Positions 7,065 to 13,864 of a stretch of 22,933 bases of DNA are shown here, piece by piece. The translations under genes and the position numbers were made by a program. The notes beneath the pieces are model-generated. The model worked only from the letters and a program-made list of their open reading frames with translations. It did not search any database and was not told where the DNA came from. This DNA comes from CAYMCJ01 sp964388985. Lineage in GTDB: Bacteria; Patescibacteriota; Patescibacteriia; Patescibacteriales; CAYMCJ01. The DNA lies in assembly GCA_964388985.1 (NCBI GenBank), contig CAYMCJ010000013.1:1-22933 (forward strand). The letters are read 5' to 3'. Each line of letters starts with the position of its first letter. Within the stretch, counting starts at the first letter, position 1.

Positions 7065-8468
7065 ATGGGGAAAAAATTAATTATATTATTAGTCATTTTC
7101 GTCTTCATTACTACTTCCGGTTTTGGCTGCAAGCTGGTTGATAAAGAAACCAAAAACGCAATGGAAAAAATTACCTTAAATTACTGGAGTGTCTGGGATG
7201 GGCCTGACGCCTTTAAGGAAATTATAGCCAACTATAATCAAATGCACCCCTTTATCACCATTGAATACCGCAAATTGCGCTACAACGAATATGAGCAGGC
7301 GTTACTGGAGGCAATGGCGGAAGACCGAGCGCCTGATATCTTTTCCGTTCATAACACCTGGGTAAAAAAATACCAAAATAAATTAGCTCCGCTGCCGGCT
7401 GAAATTACAATGGCCTACCCGGTTGTTAAAGGCACGGTGAAAAAAGAAATTATTCCAGAACTGCGCACAACCAAAAGCATTAATTTAAAAGAATTAAAAA
7501 ATAATTATGTTGACACTGTTTATAATGATGTTGTCGTAAATATAAAAGATGAGGACAGCGGCCAAAGCAAAGAAGAAGTAATGGCTCTGCCCCTTTCGGT
7601 TGATACTCTGGCAATGTATTACAATCGGGACCTCTTAAATAATGCCAGTATAGCCAAACCGCCCGAATATTGGAACCGGGAATTTCAACAAAATATTAAA
7701 ACATTAACAAAACAAGATACTCAAGGAAAACTAATTCAGTCGGGAGTAGCCTTGGGCGGAAGTAAAAATATAGAAAGATACAGCGATATTCTGTCTGTCT
7801 TAATGATGCAAAACGGGTCAATCATGGAAGACGAAAATAATAATATTATGTTTGATAAAGTTCCCCCCTTACTTCAAAAACAAAAATATAATCCCGGCAT
7901 AGAGGCTTTGCGTTTTTATACCGACTTTTCCAGCCCGGCCAAAGAAGTCTATTGCTGGGATAATAGCTTGGATAATTCATTAGACCTTTTTATTCAGGGT
8001 AAATTAGGGCTAATGTTCGGCTATTCCTATCATTTGCCGACCATTAAAGCCCGGGCGCCTAAATTAAACTTTTCAATCGCCAAGCTGCCGCAAATTGAAA
8101 ATAACCAAAAAAATGTTAATTTTGCAAATTACTGGGTGGAAGCGGTATCAAACAAAAGCGAACACATTGATGAGGCCTGGGACTTTATCCAATTTATGGC
8201 TAGCGCCGAACAGGTAAAATCCTACTTAAATATAACTAAAAAACCCACCGCTCTCCGCTCTTTAATTAACGAACAAATTGACGACACGGAGATTGGCATA
8301 TTTGCCGAACAACTATTAACCGCCCAAAATTGGTACAAAGGAGACGATGCCAATGCCATGGAATTGATTATCGGCGAAATGATTGACGAGGTTAATAAAG
8401 GTGATGAAAAAATTGAAGAAGTTATCAGGCGAGGGGCGGAAAGGACACAACAAACGATTAAAAAGTAA
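7065..8468 (+). CDS. Extracellular solute-binding lipoprotein (SBP family 1, sugar-type)
   Basis: The 467-residue protein resembles family 1 (MalE-type) substrate-binding proteins of ABC transporters. A hydrophobic signal ends at SGFGC (C22 as probable lipidation site; the -3 residue is Gly, so the lipobox is not textbook). LNYWSVWDGPDAFKEIIANYNQ is the typical first lobe start, APDIFSVHNTWVKKY follows near 91-105, and LPLSVDTLAMYYNRDLL near 173-190 is the family's hinge region. KSEHIDEAWDFIQFMAS near 365-380 is the classic C-terminal motif. Such proteins capture sugars or oligomers at the cell surface. No permease or ATPase gene lies nearby, so it may work with a distant transporter or as a binding protein alone. 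It is followed after 5 nt by the cysteine-rich pilin-like gene, so the two are probably cotranscribed. Confidence 0.88.
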   Translation: MGKKLIILLVIFVFITTSGFGCKLVDKETKNAMEKITLNYWSVWDGPDAFKEIIANYNQMHPFITIEYRKLRYNEYEQALLEAMAEDRAPDIFSVHNTWVKKYQNKLAPLPAEITMAYPVVKGTVKKEIIPELRTTKSINLKELKNNYVDTVYNDVVVNIKDEDSGQSKEEVMALPLSVDTLAMYYNRDLLNNASIAKPPEYWNREFQQNIKTLTKQDTQGKLIQSGVALGGSKNIERYSDILSVLMMQNGSIMEDENNNIMFDKVPPLLQKQKYNPGIEALRFYTDFSSPAKEVYCWDNSLDNSLDLFIQGKLGLMFGYSYHLPTIKARAPKLNFSIAKLPQIENNQKNVNFANYWVEAVSNKSEHIDEAWDFIQFMASAEQVKSYLNITKKPTALRSLINEQIDDTEIGIFAEQLLTAQNWYKGDDANAMELIIGEMIDEVNKGDEKIEEVIRRGAERTQQTIKK

Positions 8469-8473
8469 AAATT

Positions 8474-9094
8474 ATGTATTTAAATAAATTAAAAAATAAA
8501 AAAATATTGTCTTTTGTTTTCTTGTTTTCTTGTTTTTGTGTTTTTTTTATAACGTCATTTTTTATAGCTGATAGTGCTTGGGCAAAAAAATATGATTGTT
8601 GTTGCGGAGCTGGCTGTTGCCAAAATGCTATTCATACAGGAGCTGACGAATGTAATGAAGATTTTTCCTCTGAATCTAACTGCACGGATTTATGCGTGGA
8701 ATGGATAAAAAAAAAGGAAAAAGCTGAATCAACTAAAACTTCCGAGGCAGAATCAAGCAACCAAGGAGGTTTGCTAACTGGTATTTCCTGTGCTGGCAAA
8801 GACGGAGCAACCTGTGAATTAAATGAATTTGCGCAAGTGGCGGTTAATGTTGCTAAATGGATATTGGGTATTGTCGGCTCCTTGGCTTTGCTGATGTTTG
8901 TTTATGGAGGAATTACGCTTATGATTTCCGGCGGCAACAGCGAAAAAGTAACCCAGGGTAGACAAATTATTATCGGAGCGGTAGTCGGCCTGGCGATTGT
9001 TTTTGCCAGTTATATGATTATTACCTTTGCCCTAAAAGCGCTTGGCATTGAAGCCGATTGGGCAACTCCAATGGGAATATGGGGAAAAAAATAA
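8474..9094 (+). CDS. Cysteine-rich TrbC/VirB2-like (T4SS_pilin) membrane protein
   Basis: The 206-residue protein has a signal peptide (hydrophobic 11-32, likely cleavage after AWA at 37). A cysteine-rich segment follows, with Cys at 42, 43, 44, 48, 49, 60, 70, 74, 106 and 114. The C-terminal half has the two-helix pilin pattern: helix VAKWILGIVGSLALLMFVYGG (about 126-146), the loop SGGNSEKVTQGRQ, then helix IIIGAVVGLAIVFASYMIITFAL. This is the same GGNEEKV-centred architecture as the seven genes at 17124-20201, so it is an eighth, dispersed homologue. The cysteine module is unique to this copy and could form disulphides outside the membrane or bind metal. It starts 5 nt after the solute-binding protein without a Shine-Dalgarno sequence. 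Confidence 0.75.
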   Translation: MYLNKLKNKKILSFVFLFSCFCVFFITSFFIADSAWAKKYDCCCGAGCCQNAIHTGADECNEDFSSESNCTDLCVEWIKKKEKAESTKTSEAESSNQGGLLTGISCAGKDGATCELNEFAQVAVNVAKWILGIVGSLALLMFVYGGITLMISGGNSEKVTQGRQIIIGAVVGLAIVFASYMIITFALKALGIEADWATPMGIWGKK

Positions 9095-9095
9095 T

Positions 9096-9132
9096 ATTCA
9101 AAATTCTTAATTCATAATTCATAATTTTGAAT
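9096..9132. repeat. A+T-rich inverted repeat before the RodZ-like gene
   Basis: ATTCAAAATT (9096-9105) and AATTTTGAAT (9123-9132) are perfect 10-bp inverted repeats around a 17-nt loop that itself repeats TTCATAA. It starts 1 nt after the previous stop and ends 7 nt before ATG 9140, so it occupies almost the whole intergenic space. Confidence 0.6.
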
Positions 9133-9139
9133 TTAATCC

Positions 9140-9835
9140 ATGTTTAAAAAAAATAAAATATTATCAAATAACGAAATTTTGGCCGAACAGCTGCGGACTG
9201 CCAGGGCAGAAAAAAAACTAAAGCTAAAATATATTTCTGAAAAATTAAATATTAATCACAGGTACCTTAAGGCGATGGAAAATGGCGATTTTGAAAAATT
9301 GCCGCCAGGAACCTATGGTAAAAGCTTTATTAAGGAATATTCCACTTTTCTTGGTCTGGAGAGTGATAATTTAATAAAAATATTCAATAAAATCACAGAC
9401 GAAAACCAGCCAACCGGAAGCCAAAATTTTAAAAAAAATGAATTTTTTTCAAAACAAATAATAAAAAGCTATAATTTTCTTAATGTCCCCAAAATAGCAA
9501 AAAGTATTATAATTATAGCGGTGGTCTTGATATGTTTTGTTTATTTGGGAATTTATCTAAAAAATATTATTTCCCCGCCCGAAATTCAAATTATTGAACC
9601 GATGGAAAACCTGGTAACAGACAAAAATTTTATTAACATAATAGGCTCAACCGAGCCTGAAGCGGAAATAACTATTAACGGAGAAATTATTTTTAACAAT
9701 AGTGAGGGCGTATTTACAAAAAGAATAAATTTAAAAAATGGAATTAATACTATTACGGTAACAGCCAAAAAAAAATATAGCCGGGAGACCGTAATTAAGC
9801 GGCAAATTTTGGTTAACAATAATTTTTCCGAATAA
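9140..9835 (+). CDS. RodZ-like protein: cytoplasmic HTH, one membrane helix, external Ig-like domain
   Basis: This 231-residue protein has three parts. Residues about 13-85 form an HTH_25-type helix-turn-helix (LRTARAEKKLKLKYISEKL ... YLKAMENGDFEKLPPGTYGKSFIKEYSTFLGL), the form found in RodZ. About 117-140 is a single transmembrane helix. About 148-231 is an extracytoplasmic beta domain (EIQIIEPMENLV ... GSTEPEAEITINGE ... NGINTITVTAKK) typical of Glucodextran_B-like Ig folds. RodZ links MreB to cell-wall synthesis in rods; here the Ig-like tail replaces the usual C-terminal domain, so the call is 'RodZ-like'. It follows two surface genes and may belong to their operon (45-nt gap with an inverted repeat). 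Confidence 0.72.
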   Translation: MFKKNKILSNNEILAEQLRTARAEKKLKLKYISEKLNINHRYLKAMENGDFEKLPPGTYGKSFIKEYSTFLGLESDNLIKIFNKITDENQPTGSQNFKKNEFFSKQIIKSYNFLNVPKIAKSIIIIAVVLICFVYLGIYLKNIISPPEIQIIEPMENLVTDKNFINIIGSTEPEAEITINGEIIFNNSEGVFTKRINLKNGINTITVTAKKKYSRETVIKRQILVNNNFSE

Positions 9836-9932
9836 TTTAATAAATCCCCCAATTAAAATATTCCAAGCTATTGTCGCGAACTTATCATATATTTACCATC
9901 ATTACTTATTTACTATAAATTACTTTTAAAAA

Positions 9933-9984
9933 TACGGACAAATTAATAATAGCTAATTGCGGATAGTAATAATATCTGTCCGTA
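9933..9984. repeat. Inverted repeat before the second methyltransferase
   Basis: TACGGACA (9933-9940) and TGTCCGTA (9977-9984) are perfect 8-bp inverted repeats around a 36-nt A+T-rich spacer, ending 19 nt before ATG 10004. No T-run follows, so it is not a typical terminator. The rest of the 168-nt gap shows nothing else I can support. Confidence 0.5.
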
Positions 9985-10003
9985 ATAAAAACGAATAAAA
10001 ATT

Positions 10004-10558
10004 ATGTCAAATATAACGGGTGGAAATATTTTGCTTGATATAAATTATGTATTAAGCAGAGCCCAAATCAGCAAAGATATGAAAGTGGCGGACCTTGGCT
10101 GCGGAGCTTCGGGGCACTTTACTTTTCCGGCGGCCAGATTAGTGGGAAAACATGGAAAAATATATGCGGTTGATATATTAAAAACCATACTGGAAACTAT
10201 CAATAGAAGGGTAAAGCAAGAAAATATTAAAAATATTGAAACTATTTGGAGTAATTTGGAAATATTTAAAGCCACAAAAATAGAATCCGGCAGCTTAGAT
10301 GTGGCCATGCTTTTAAATACCTTGTACCAATCACGCCAACGGGCCGAAATTCTTCGCGAAGCTATCAGGATGCTAAAAAAGGGCGGCAAACTGATAATCG
10401 TTGAATGGAAAAACATTTCTTCGCCTTTTGGGCCCTCCAAAGAAGACCAGGTTAAAGCGGAATTATTAAAAGCTAACGCGCAAAAATTAGGATTAGAAAT
10501 AGAAAGCGAATTTGACGCCGGCCAATATCATTACGGAATAATATTTATTAAAATATAA
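10004..10558 (+). CDS. SAM-dependent methyltransferase (Methyltransf_11/UbiE-like)
   Basis: The 184-residue protein is a compact class I methyltransferase. Motif I is VADLGCGASG (28-37), the ribose-binding acidic residue is D57 in IYAVDILKTIL, SLDVAMLLNTLYQ near 99-111 is the motif IV region, and MLKKGGKLIIVEWK near 122-136 is the post-IV strand typical of UbiE-like and Methyltransf_11/31 enzymes. In this size class substrates range from quinones to small molecules, and nothing here decides which. It starts at ATG 10004 with no Shine-Dalgarno sequence and is followed after 25 nt by a small membrane protein gene. Compared with the methyltransferase at 55-897 it lacks the long N-terminal extension. 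Confidence 0.82.
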   Translation: MSNITGGNILLDINYVLSRAQISKDMKVADLGCGASGHFTFPAARLVGKHGKIYAVDILKTILETINRRVKQENIKNIETIWSNLEIFKATKIESGSLDVAMLLNTLYQSRQRAEILREAIRMLKKGGKLIIVEWKNISSPFGPSKEDQVKAELLKANAQKLGLEIESEFDAGQYHYGIIFIKI

Positions 10559-10583
10559 AATAATAACTGAAATTAAAAACAAT

Positions 10584-10970
10584 ATGCAAAACTTACTATC
10601 ACTAAAATTTTGGCTTAGCTTAAGGCCGGGGCCGCTGTTGCCAAACTATCAAAAAATTTTTATTGCTCTAATAATAATTTTGGCTGTTTGTTTTTTCGTT
10701 TCCTGGGTCGCCAAAATAAAAAAGAGAAAATTATATACAGTTTTCTGGAAAAAATTAAATTCCTTTTCATTAATTAATTGCTTTATCGGTCTGATTCTGC
10801 TTTTTTTTAATTATGAACTAATTCCTTTTTTATCCGCGCGCTTTTGGTTTTTGCTGTGGGGCGCGGGAATGGCGGTTTGGCTTTTCTTTATCTTCAAAAT
10901 ACTAAAAAATATACCTCAAAAAAAGAAGCAAATAGCCGATGAAAAAGAGTACGAGAAATATATTCCCTAA
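10584..10970 (+). CDS. Small polytopic membrane protein, unknown function
   Basis: This 128-residue protein is not recognised. It has three predicted membrane helices: about 24-43 (KIFIALIIILAVCFFVSWVA), 61-76 (FSLINCFIGLILLFFN) and 84-106. A basic loop KIKKRKLYTVFWKKL lies between the first two, and the tail is charged (PQKKKQIADEKEYEKYIP). By the positive-inside rule the basic loop and tail would be cytoplasmic. It is 25 nt downstream of the methyltransferase and may be cotranscribed. No Shine-Dalgarno sequence precedes ATG 10584. No catalytic motif can be seen. Confidence 0.7.
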   Translation: MQNLLSLKFWLSLRPGPLLPNYQKIFIALIIILAVCFFVSWVAKIKKRKLYTVFWKKLNSFSLINCFIGLILLFFNYELIPFLSARFWFLLWGAGMAVWLFFIFKILKNIPQKKKQIADEKEYEKYIP

Positions 10971-10990
10971 AAAACAAGAAGAAAAATAAG

Positions 10991-11054
10991 AATAAAAAGA
11001 AAAATAAAAGCAAACTACATTATTTTTCTTATTTATTTTATTTTTCTTTTTATT
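10991..11054. repeat. 19-bp perfect inverted repeat abutting the yraN start
   Basis: AATAAAAAGAAAAATAAAA (10991-11009) is perfectly inverted at 11036-11054, with a 26-nt spacer. One strand of each arm is almost purely A/G and the other T/C. The right arm ends 1 nt before ATG 11056. As RNA, a 19-bp stem would put the start codon at the foot of a hairpin, and no Shine-Dalgarno sequence is present. Confidence 0.7.
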
Positions 11055-11055
11055 T

Positions 11056-11418
11056 ATGATGAATTATAGGCAAAAAATTGGAAAATATGGTGAGATGTTA
11101 GCCAAAAAATATCTAATCAGGCATAATTATAAAATTATAGATACCAATGTAAAAACCGGCTACCCCGAAATTGATATTATTGCGCAAAAACATAAAACAA
11201 CGGTTTTCGCAGAAGTAAAAACAAGAACATCCGCCACACTTGGCGCGGCCGACGAATCTATTACGACCAAAAAAATAAAAAATTTAAAAAAAGCAATGAT
11301 GCAATATATTTATAAAGAAAAAATTGATGAAAAATATATTGAATTGGATTTAATTTCCATTGATATTAATCTAAAAAATAAAATAGCTAAAATTAAACAC
11401 TATCGAAATATTATTTAA
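11056..11418 (+). CDS. yraN: YraN/UPF0102 family endonuclease-like protein
   Basis: The 120-residue protein has the family pattern: N-terminal QKIGKYGEMLAKKYL, then the PD-(D/E)xK-like core GYPEIDIIAQK (E38, D40), FAEVKTRTS (E53, K55) and the helix GAADESITTKKIKNLKKAMMQYI. These residues match the Holliday-junction-resolvase-like nuclease fold assigned to the family. Bacterial YraN is small, conserved and of uncertain role in DNA repair or recombination. Two ATG codons are adjacent (11056 and 11059); the first is used here by convention. The gene follows a perfect 19-bp inverted repeat and lacks a Shine-Dalgarno sequence. Confidence 0.9.
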   Translation: MMNYRQKIGKYGEMLAKKYLIRHNYKIIDTNVKTGYPEIDIIAQKHKTTVFAEVKTRTSATLGAADESITTKKIKNLKKAMMQYIYKEKIDEKYIELDLISIDINLKNKIAKIKHYRNII

Positions 11419-11506
11419 CAAAAATAAAAAAATATCCTGAACTTGTCCACATTCTTCTGCACAACCGATTATTAAATTTCCCCCATATTATTAACCGGTT
11501 ATATAC

Positions 11507-11534
11507 TTGACTACACTTGATAACATAATATAAA
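11507..11534 (+). promoter_or_regulatory. Promoter upstream of the leader hairpin of the Ig-like surface protein
   Basis: TTGACT (11507-11512) and TATAAA (11529-11534) are separated by 16 nt. Transcription would begin near 11541, about 12 nt before the strong hairpin at 11553. Confidence 0.6.
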
Positions 11535-11552
11535 GTTAAAATGTAAAAATTG

Positions 11553-11620
11553 GTTAGGATCAAAAGGGGCAAATCGGCTCCACCTGATCTGTTCCCCTTG
11601 GTCCTAACTTTATTTTTGAA
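11553..11620 (+). ncRNA. Candidate small RNA or attenuator hairpin
   Basis: GTTAGGA (11553-11559) pairs with TCCTAAC (11602-11608), and AAGGGG (11564-11569) with CCCCTT (11594-11599), across a small internal loop. The apex has a further ATCGG/CCTGAT pairing (about 11573-11588). The stem is followed by TTTATTTTT, as in an intrinsic terminator. With the promoter at 11507-11534 this predicts an RNA of about 75-80 nt, or early termination ahead of the Ig-like gene. GGTCCTA occurs twice (11600-11606 and 11637-11643), so the 5' arm has an alternative partner downstream. No known RNA family was recognised. The rest of the gap 11419-11695 holds the ribosome site at 11675 and nothing else I can support. 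Confidence 0.5.
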
Positions 11621-11674
11621 AAATTTAGAAAGATACGGTCCTATCAATTAATAACCTAATTAATATACGTTTTT

Positions 11675-11681
11675 GAGGAGG
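11675..11681 (+). promoter_or_regulatory. Shine-Dalgarno site of the Ig-like surface protein
   Basis: GAGGAGG is a strong anti-16S match, although its 14-nt distance to ATG 11696 is longer than usual. No in-frame start lies closer. It is one of four clear Shine-Dalgarno sites in the window. Confidence 0.65.
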
Positions 11682-11695
11682 AAACGGTTTTTGTT

Positions 11696-13081
11696 ATGAT
11701 TTACAAAAAAATTCTTTCTTTTTTTACCTTTCTTGCTCTTTTTTTAATTGTCTTTACCGGCACCGATAGAGTAAAAAATGTTAAAGCAAATCAAATCAGC
11801 GCGCCAACCGTTATTGAAGCTGGCAGCAAAAGAGCGCTGGAAGGAATAGGATACCCTTATGTTTTAGGTCTTACTCAAATAAATACAGAAGTGTTAATTT
11901 ATATTGACGGAAACTATGTAAATTTTGCAAAAATTAATAGCGAAAACACAGAGGCTGACAATTTTTATTTTGAGCATTCCCAATCTTTACCAACGGGAAA
12001 ACACACAATTTACGCTATTTCCAGGGATAAAACATCATTATTGTTGTCTCCACCGACAGAAATTGAATTTATTGTTCCTTCTTTGCCGGCCCCAACCTTA
12101 ATTGCTCCTAACGAAAACACAATAACCGGCAAAGCTAAGCCGATAATAACCGGCTTGACTGTTAGCAATAGTCTTGTGCATATTTACATTGACGGCGTTC
12201 CCAACGGCAAAACCCCGGTTGTGAAACATGATTCGGGGACTGCTAATTTTTCTTATGAACCGTTTCTGAATTTAAAAGTCGGCTGGCATAAAATTCAGGC
12301 CATGACGGAAAACTTACAAGGGGAAAAAAGCGCCCTGTCAGAAATCTTAAATTTCAAAATTGAAAATCAGATGCCGGCCCCCACTCTTCTCTCCCTAAAG
12401 ACAAACCTTTCCGAAACCAGTAAACCGCTAATAGAGGGATTAGCAAAAAATAATTCTACTGTTAAAATTTTTATTGACCGCCGATTAAATGGCCAATTTA
12501 AAATAAAAAATAGCGAATCCGGAACCGCTAATTTTTCTTATGAACCGTTCCAGCCCTTGACAAGAGGCGATCATTTAGTATATGCTACCGCAATGGATGA
12601 TAAGGGAAAAGAAAGCTGTTGGTCAAATATTGTCTATTTTAACACTAAAAATCCAACAATTTCTGAGTCTGCCCAAGAAACCAGGCCGGCGACAGTAGCA
12701 AAAATTGAAGAACCCATCATGGCTGCTGAGGAACCGCTGGCTGAAATTTTTACGGAAGAAAAGACGGGGGAGGTCGTTGCCAACAAAAAGGAAGAAACTG
12801 CTGACAACAAGGAAAAACAGACAGAAGCTGTAAGTGATAATGATATTAAAAATCTAATTAATGAAAAAATAGAAAAAGGGAAAGAAGACTCTGGATTAAT
12901 TGACGAGGACAAAACCGGACAAAGCAAGTTAAGACTCAATTTAATAATATTTATTGCCTTTCTGCTTGGTATTATTATTTGGATATTTTGGGTTAATAAA
13001 GAACTTATTAAAGAAAGGCGGGTTAAACAAGAAAAATTAAGTTTAGATAAGGATAACCAAAACAAAAATAAACCATTTTGA
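11696..13081 (+). CDS. Surface protein with signal peptide, three Ig-like repeats and C-terminal membrane anchor
   Basis: The 461-residue protein has an N-terminal signal (hydrophobic 6-22, possible cleavage near VKA at 31). Three related beta-rich repeats of about 95 residues follow (about 37-129, 130-225, 226-318). Each opens with a Pro-rich strand (APTVIEAG, APTLIAPN, APTLLSLK), then an IxGL and VxIYIDG or VKIFIDR pattern, and ends GxHxIYA-like. Repeats 2 and 3 share SGTANFSYEPF. An acidic, Glu-rich linker spans about 320-410, and a membrane helix LNLIIFIAFLLGIIIWIFW (about 415-433) is followed by a basic tail. It is probably anchored with the Ig-like rod outside the cell, for adhesion or envelope structure. 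It has its own promoter, strong ribosome site and downstream terminator. Confidence 0.78.
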   Translation: MIYKKILSFFTFLALFLIVFTGTDRVKNVKANQISAPTVIEAGSKRALEGIGYPYVLGLTQINTEVLIYIDGNYVNFAKINSENTEADNFYFEHSQSLPTGKHTIYAISRDKTSLLLSPPTEIEFIVPSLPAPTLIAPNENTITGKAKPIITGLTVSNSLVHIYIDGVPNGKTPVVKHDSGTANFSYEPFLNLKVGWHKIQAMTENLQGEKSALSEILNFKIENQMPAPTLLSLKTNLSETSKPLIEGLAKNNSTVKIFIDRRLNGQFKIKNSESGTANFSYEPFQPLTRGDHLVYATAMDDKGKESCWSNIVYFNTKNPTISESAQETRPATVAKIEEPIMAAEEPLAEIFTEEKTGEVVANKKEETADNKEKQTEAVSDNDIKNLINEKIEKGKEDSGLIDEDKTGQSKLRLNLIIFIAFLLGIIIWIFWVNKELIKERRVKQEKLSLDKDNQNKNKPF

Positions 13082-13112
13082 AAATAAAAAAATTAGACAG
13101 ATCCCTTCTTTT

Positions 13113-13147
13113 GCCCCTCGCCAATTAGGCGAGGGGCTTTTTGTTTT
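13113..13147 (+). terminator. Strong intrinsic terminator overlapping the 3' end of the convergent glycosyltransferase
   Basis: GCCCCTCGCC (13113-13122) pairs perfectly with GGCGAGGGGC (13128-13137) around AATTA, followed by TTTTTGTTTTT on the plus strand. It ends the Ig-like gene transcript. The minus-strand glycosyltransferase stop codon lies in its loop (13125-13127), so one arm also codes for that protein's last residues. On the minus strand the stem is followed by AAAAG, not T, so it terminates mainly in the plus direction. Confidence 0.9.
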
Positions 13148-13862
13148 TCAATCTTACTCTTAATTTAAACAAATAAAATACAAATTTTAGACTATTTTTA
13201 AAAACATTAATTTTGCTTTTCCGTTCGTCATATCTATTTTCTTCCCAGTCTACCGGTGCCTCCTCTATTTTATATTTAAAAAAATCCGCAAACACAACCA
13301 ACTCTGTATCAAAAAACCATTCGCCGTCTTTGATATTTGGGACTATTTTTTTAAAGATACTGGTTTTTACCGCCTTGAATCCACATTGCAAATCTGAGAA
13401 TTTATTGCCCAATATCATTCTGGCCAAAAAATTATAACCCTGCGAACTTAATTCCCTTAAAAAAGACCTTCTAATTCTTGAAGCGGGAAGCATTCTTGAG
13501 CCAATAACCAAATCATAATCTTTGTTTAATATTAAGCTTATTAAATTATAAATATTATCGAATGAAACTGCCAAATCAATATCCATATACAAAATTATAT
13601 CCGACTGGCTACCAGCGCAGTATGTTTTCAAGGCATTACCTTTCCCAACTTTTTTAATAACAAATAACTTTATTTTTTCAGGATAATCTTTGGACAACTC
13701 TCTGCCGATGACGGCGGAATTATCATTTGAACCATTAATAATTAAAACTATTTTCCAGTTAAATTTAAATTTCTGGCTCAAACAATAATTCAATAATTTA
13801 ACTGCATTATTTCTTAAAATTTTTTCTTCATTATAGACGGGCAGGCAAAATTCTATGTTCAT
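13125..13862 (-). CDS. Family 2 glycosyltransferase (polyprenyl-phosphate sugar synthase type)
   Basis: The 245-residue protein is a GT2 enzyme. EFCLPVYNEEKIL at the start is the nucleotide-binding strand, VLIINGSNDNSA (39-50) matches the family's DDGSxDxT region with N in place of the first D, and YMDIDLAVS (92-100) carries the DxD metal site (D94, D96). VIGSRMLPASRI and LQCGFKAVKTSIFKKI are typical of dolichyl-phosphate mannose synthase-like (DPM1/GtrB) enzymes that make lipid-linked sugar donors. No C-terminal membrane helices are present. It sits 2 nt downstream of a GT-C-like gene, so a shared transcript and pathway are likely. The final residues KKPLA are encoded inside the terminator hairpin of the convergent gene. 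Confidence 0.87.
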   Translation of the reverse strand: MNIEFCLPVYNEEKILRNNAVKLLNYCLSQKFKFNWKIVLIINGSNDNSAVIGRELSKDYPEKIKLFVIKKVGKGNALKTYCAGSQSDIILYMDIDLAVSFDNIYNLISLILNKDYDLVIGSRMLPASRIRRSFLRELSSQGYNFLARMILGNKFSDLQCGFKAVKTSIFKKIVPNIKDGEWFFDTELVVFADFFKYKIEEAPVDWEENRYDERKSKINVFKNSLKFVFYLFKLRVRLKNKKPLA

Positions 13863-13864
13863 AG

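Noticed and set aside
7065..8468. Complete ABC sugar importer operon
   Set aside because: Only the binding protein is present. The following genes are pilin-like and RodZ-like, with no permease or ATPase.
11443..11451. DnaA box (TTGTCCACA)
   Set aside because: It is a single near-match with no cluster, no dnaA or dnaN nearby and no AT-rich unwinding repeat arrangement.
11553..11608. Possible small SRP RNA on the minus strand
   Set aside because: The minus strand reads CAGATCAGGTGGAGCC, recalling the SRP RNA CAGGTCAGGTCCGGAAGG, but the GGAA loop and the AGCAG side of the symmetric loop are missing.
11411..11647. 78-codon minus-strand frame between yraN and the Ig-like gene
   Set aside because: It has no ribosome site or family signal, and it runs through the hairpin and promoter region, so it is probably chance.
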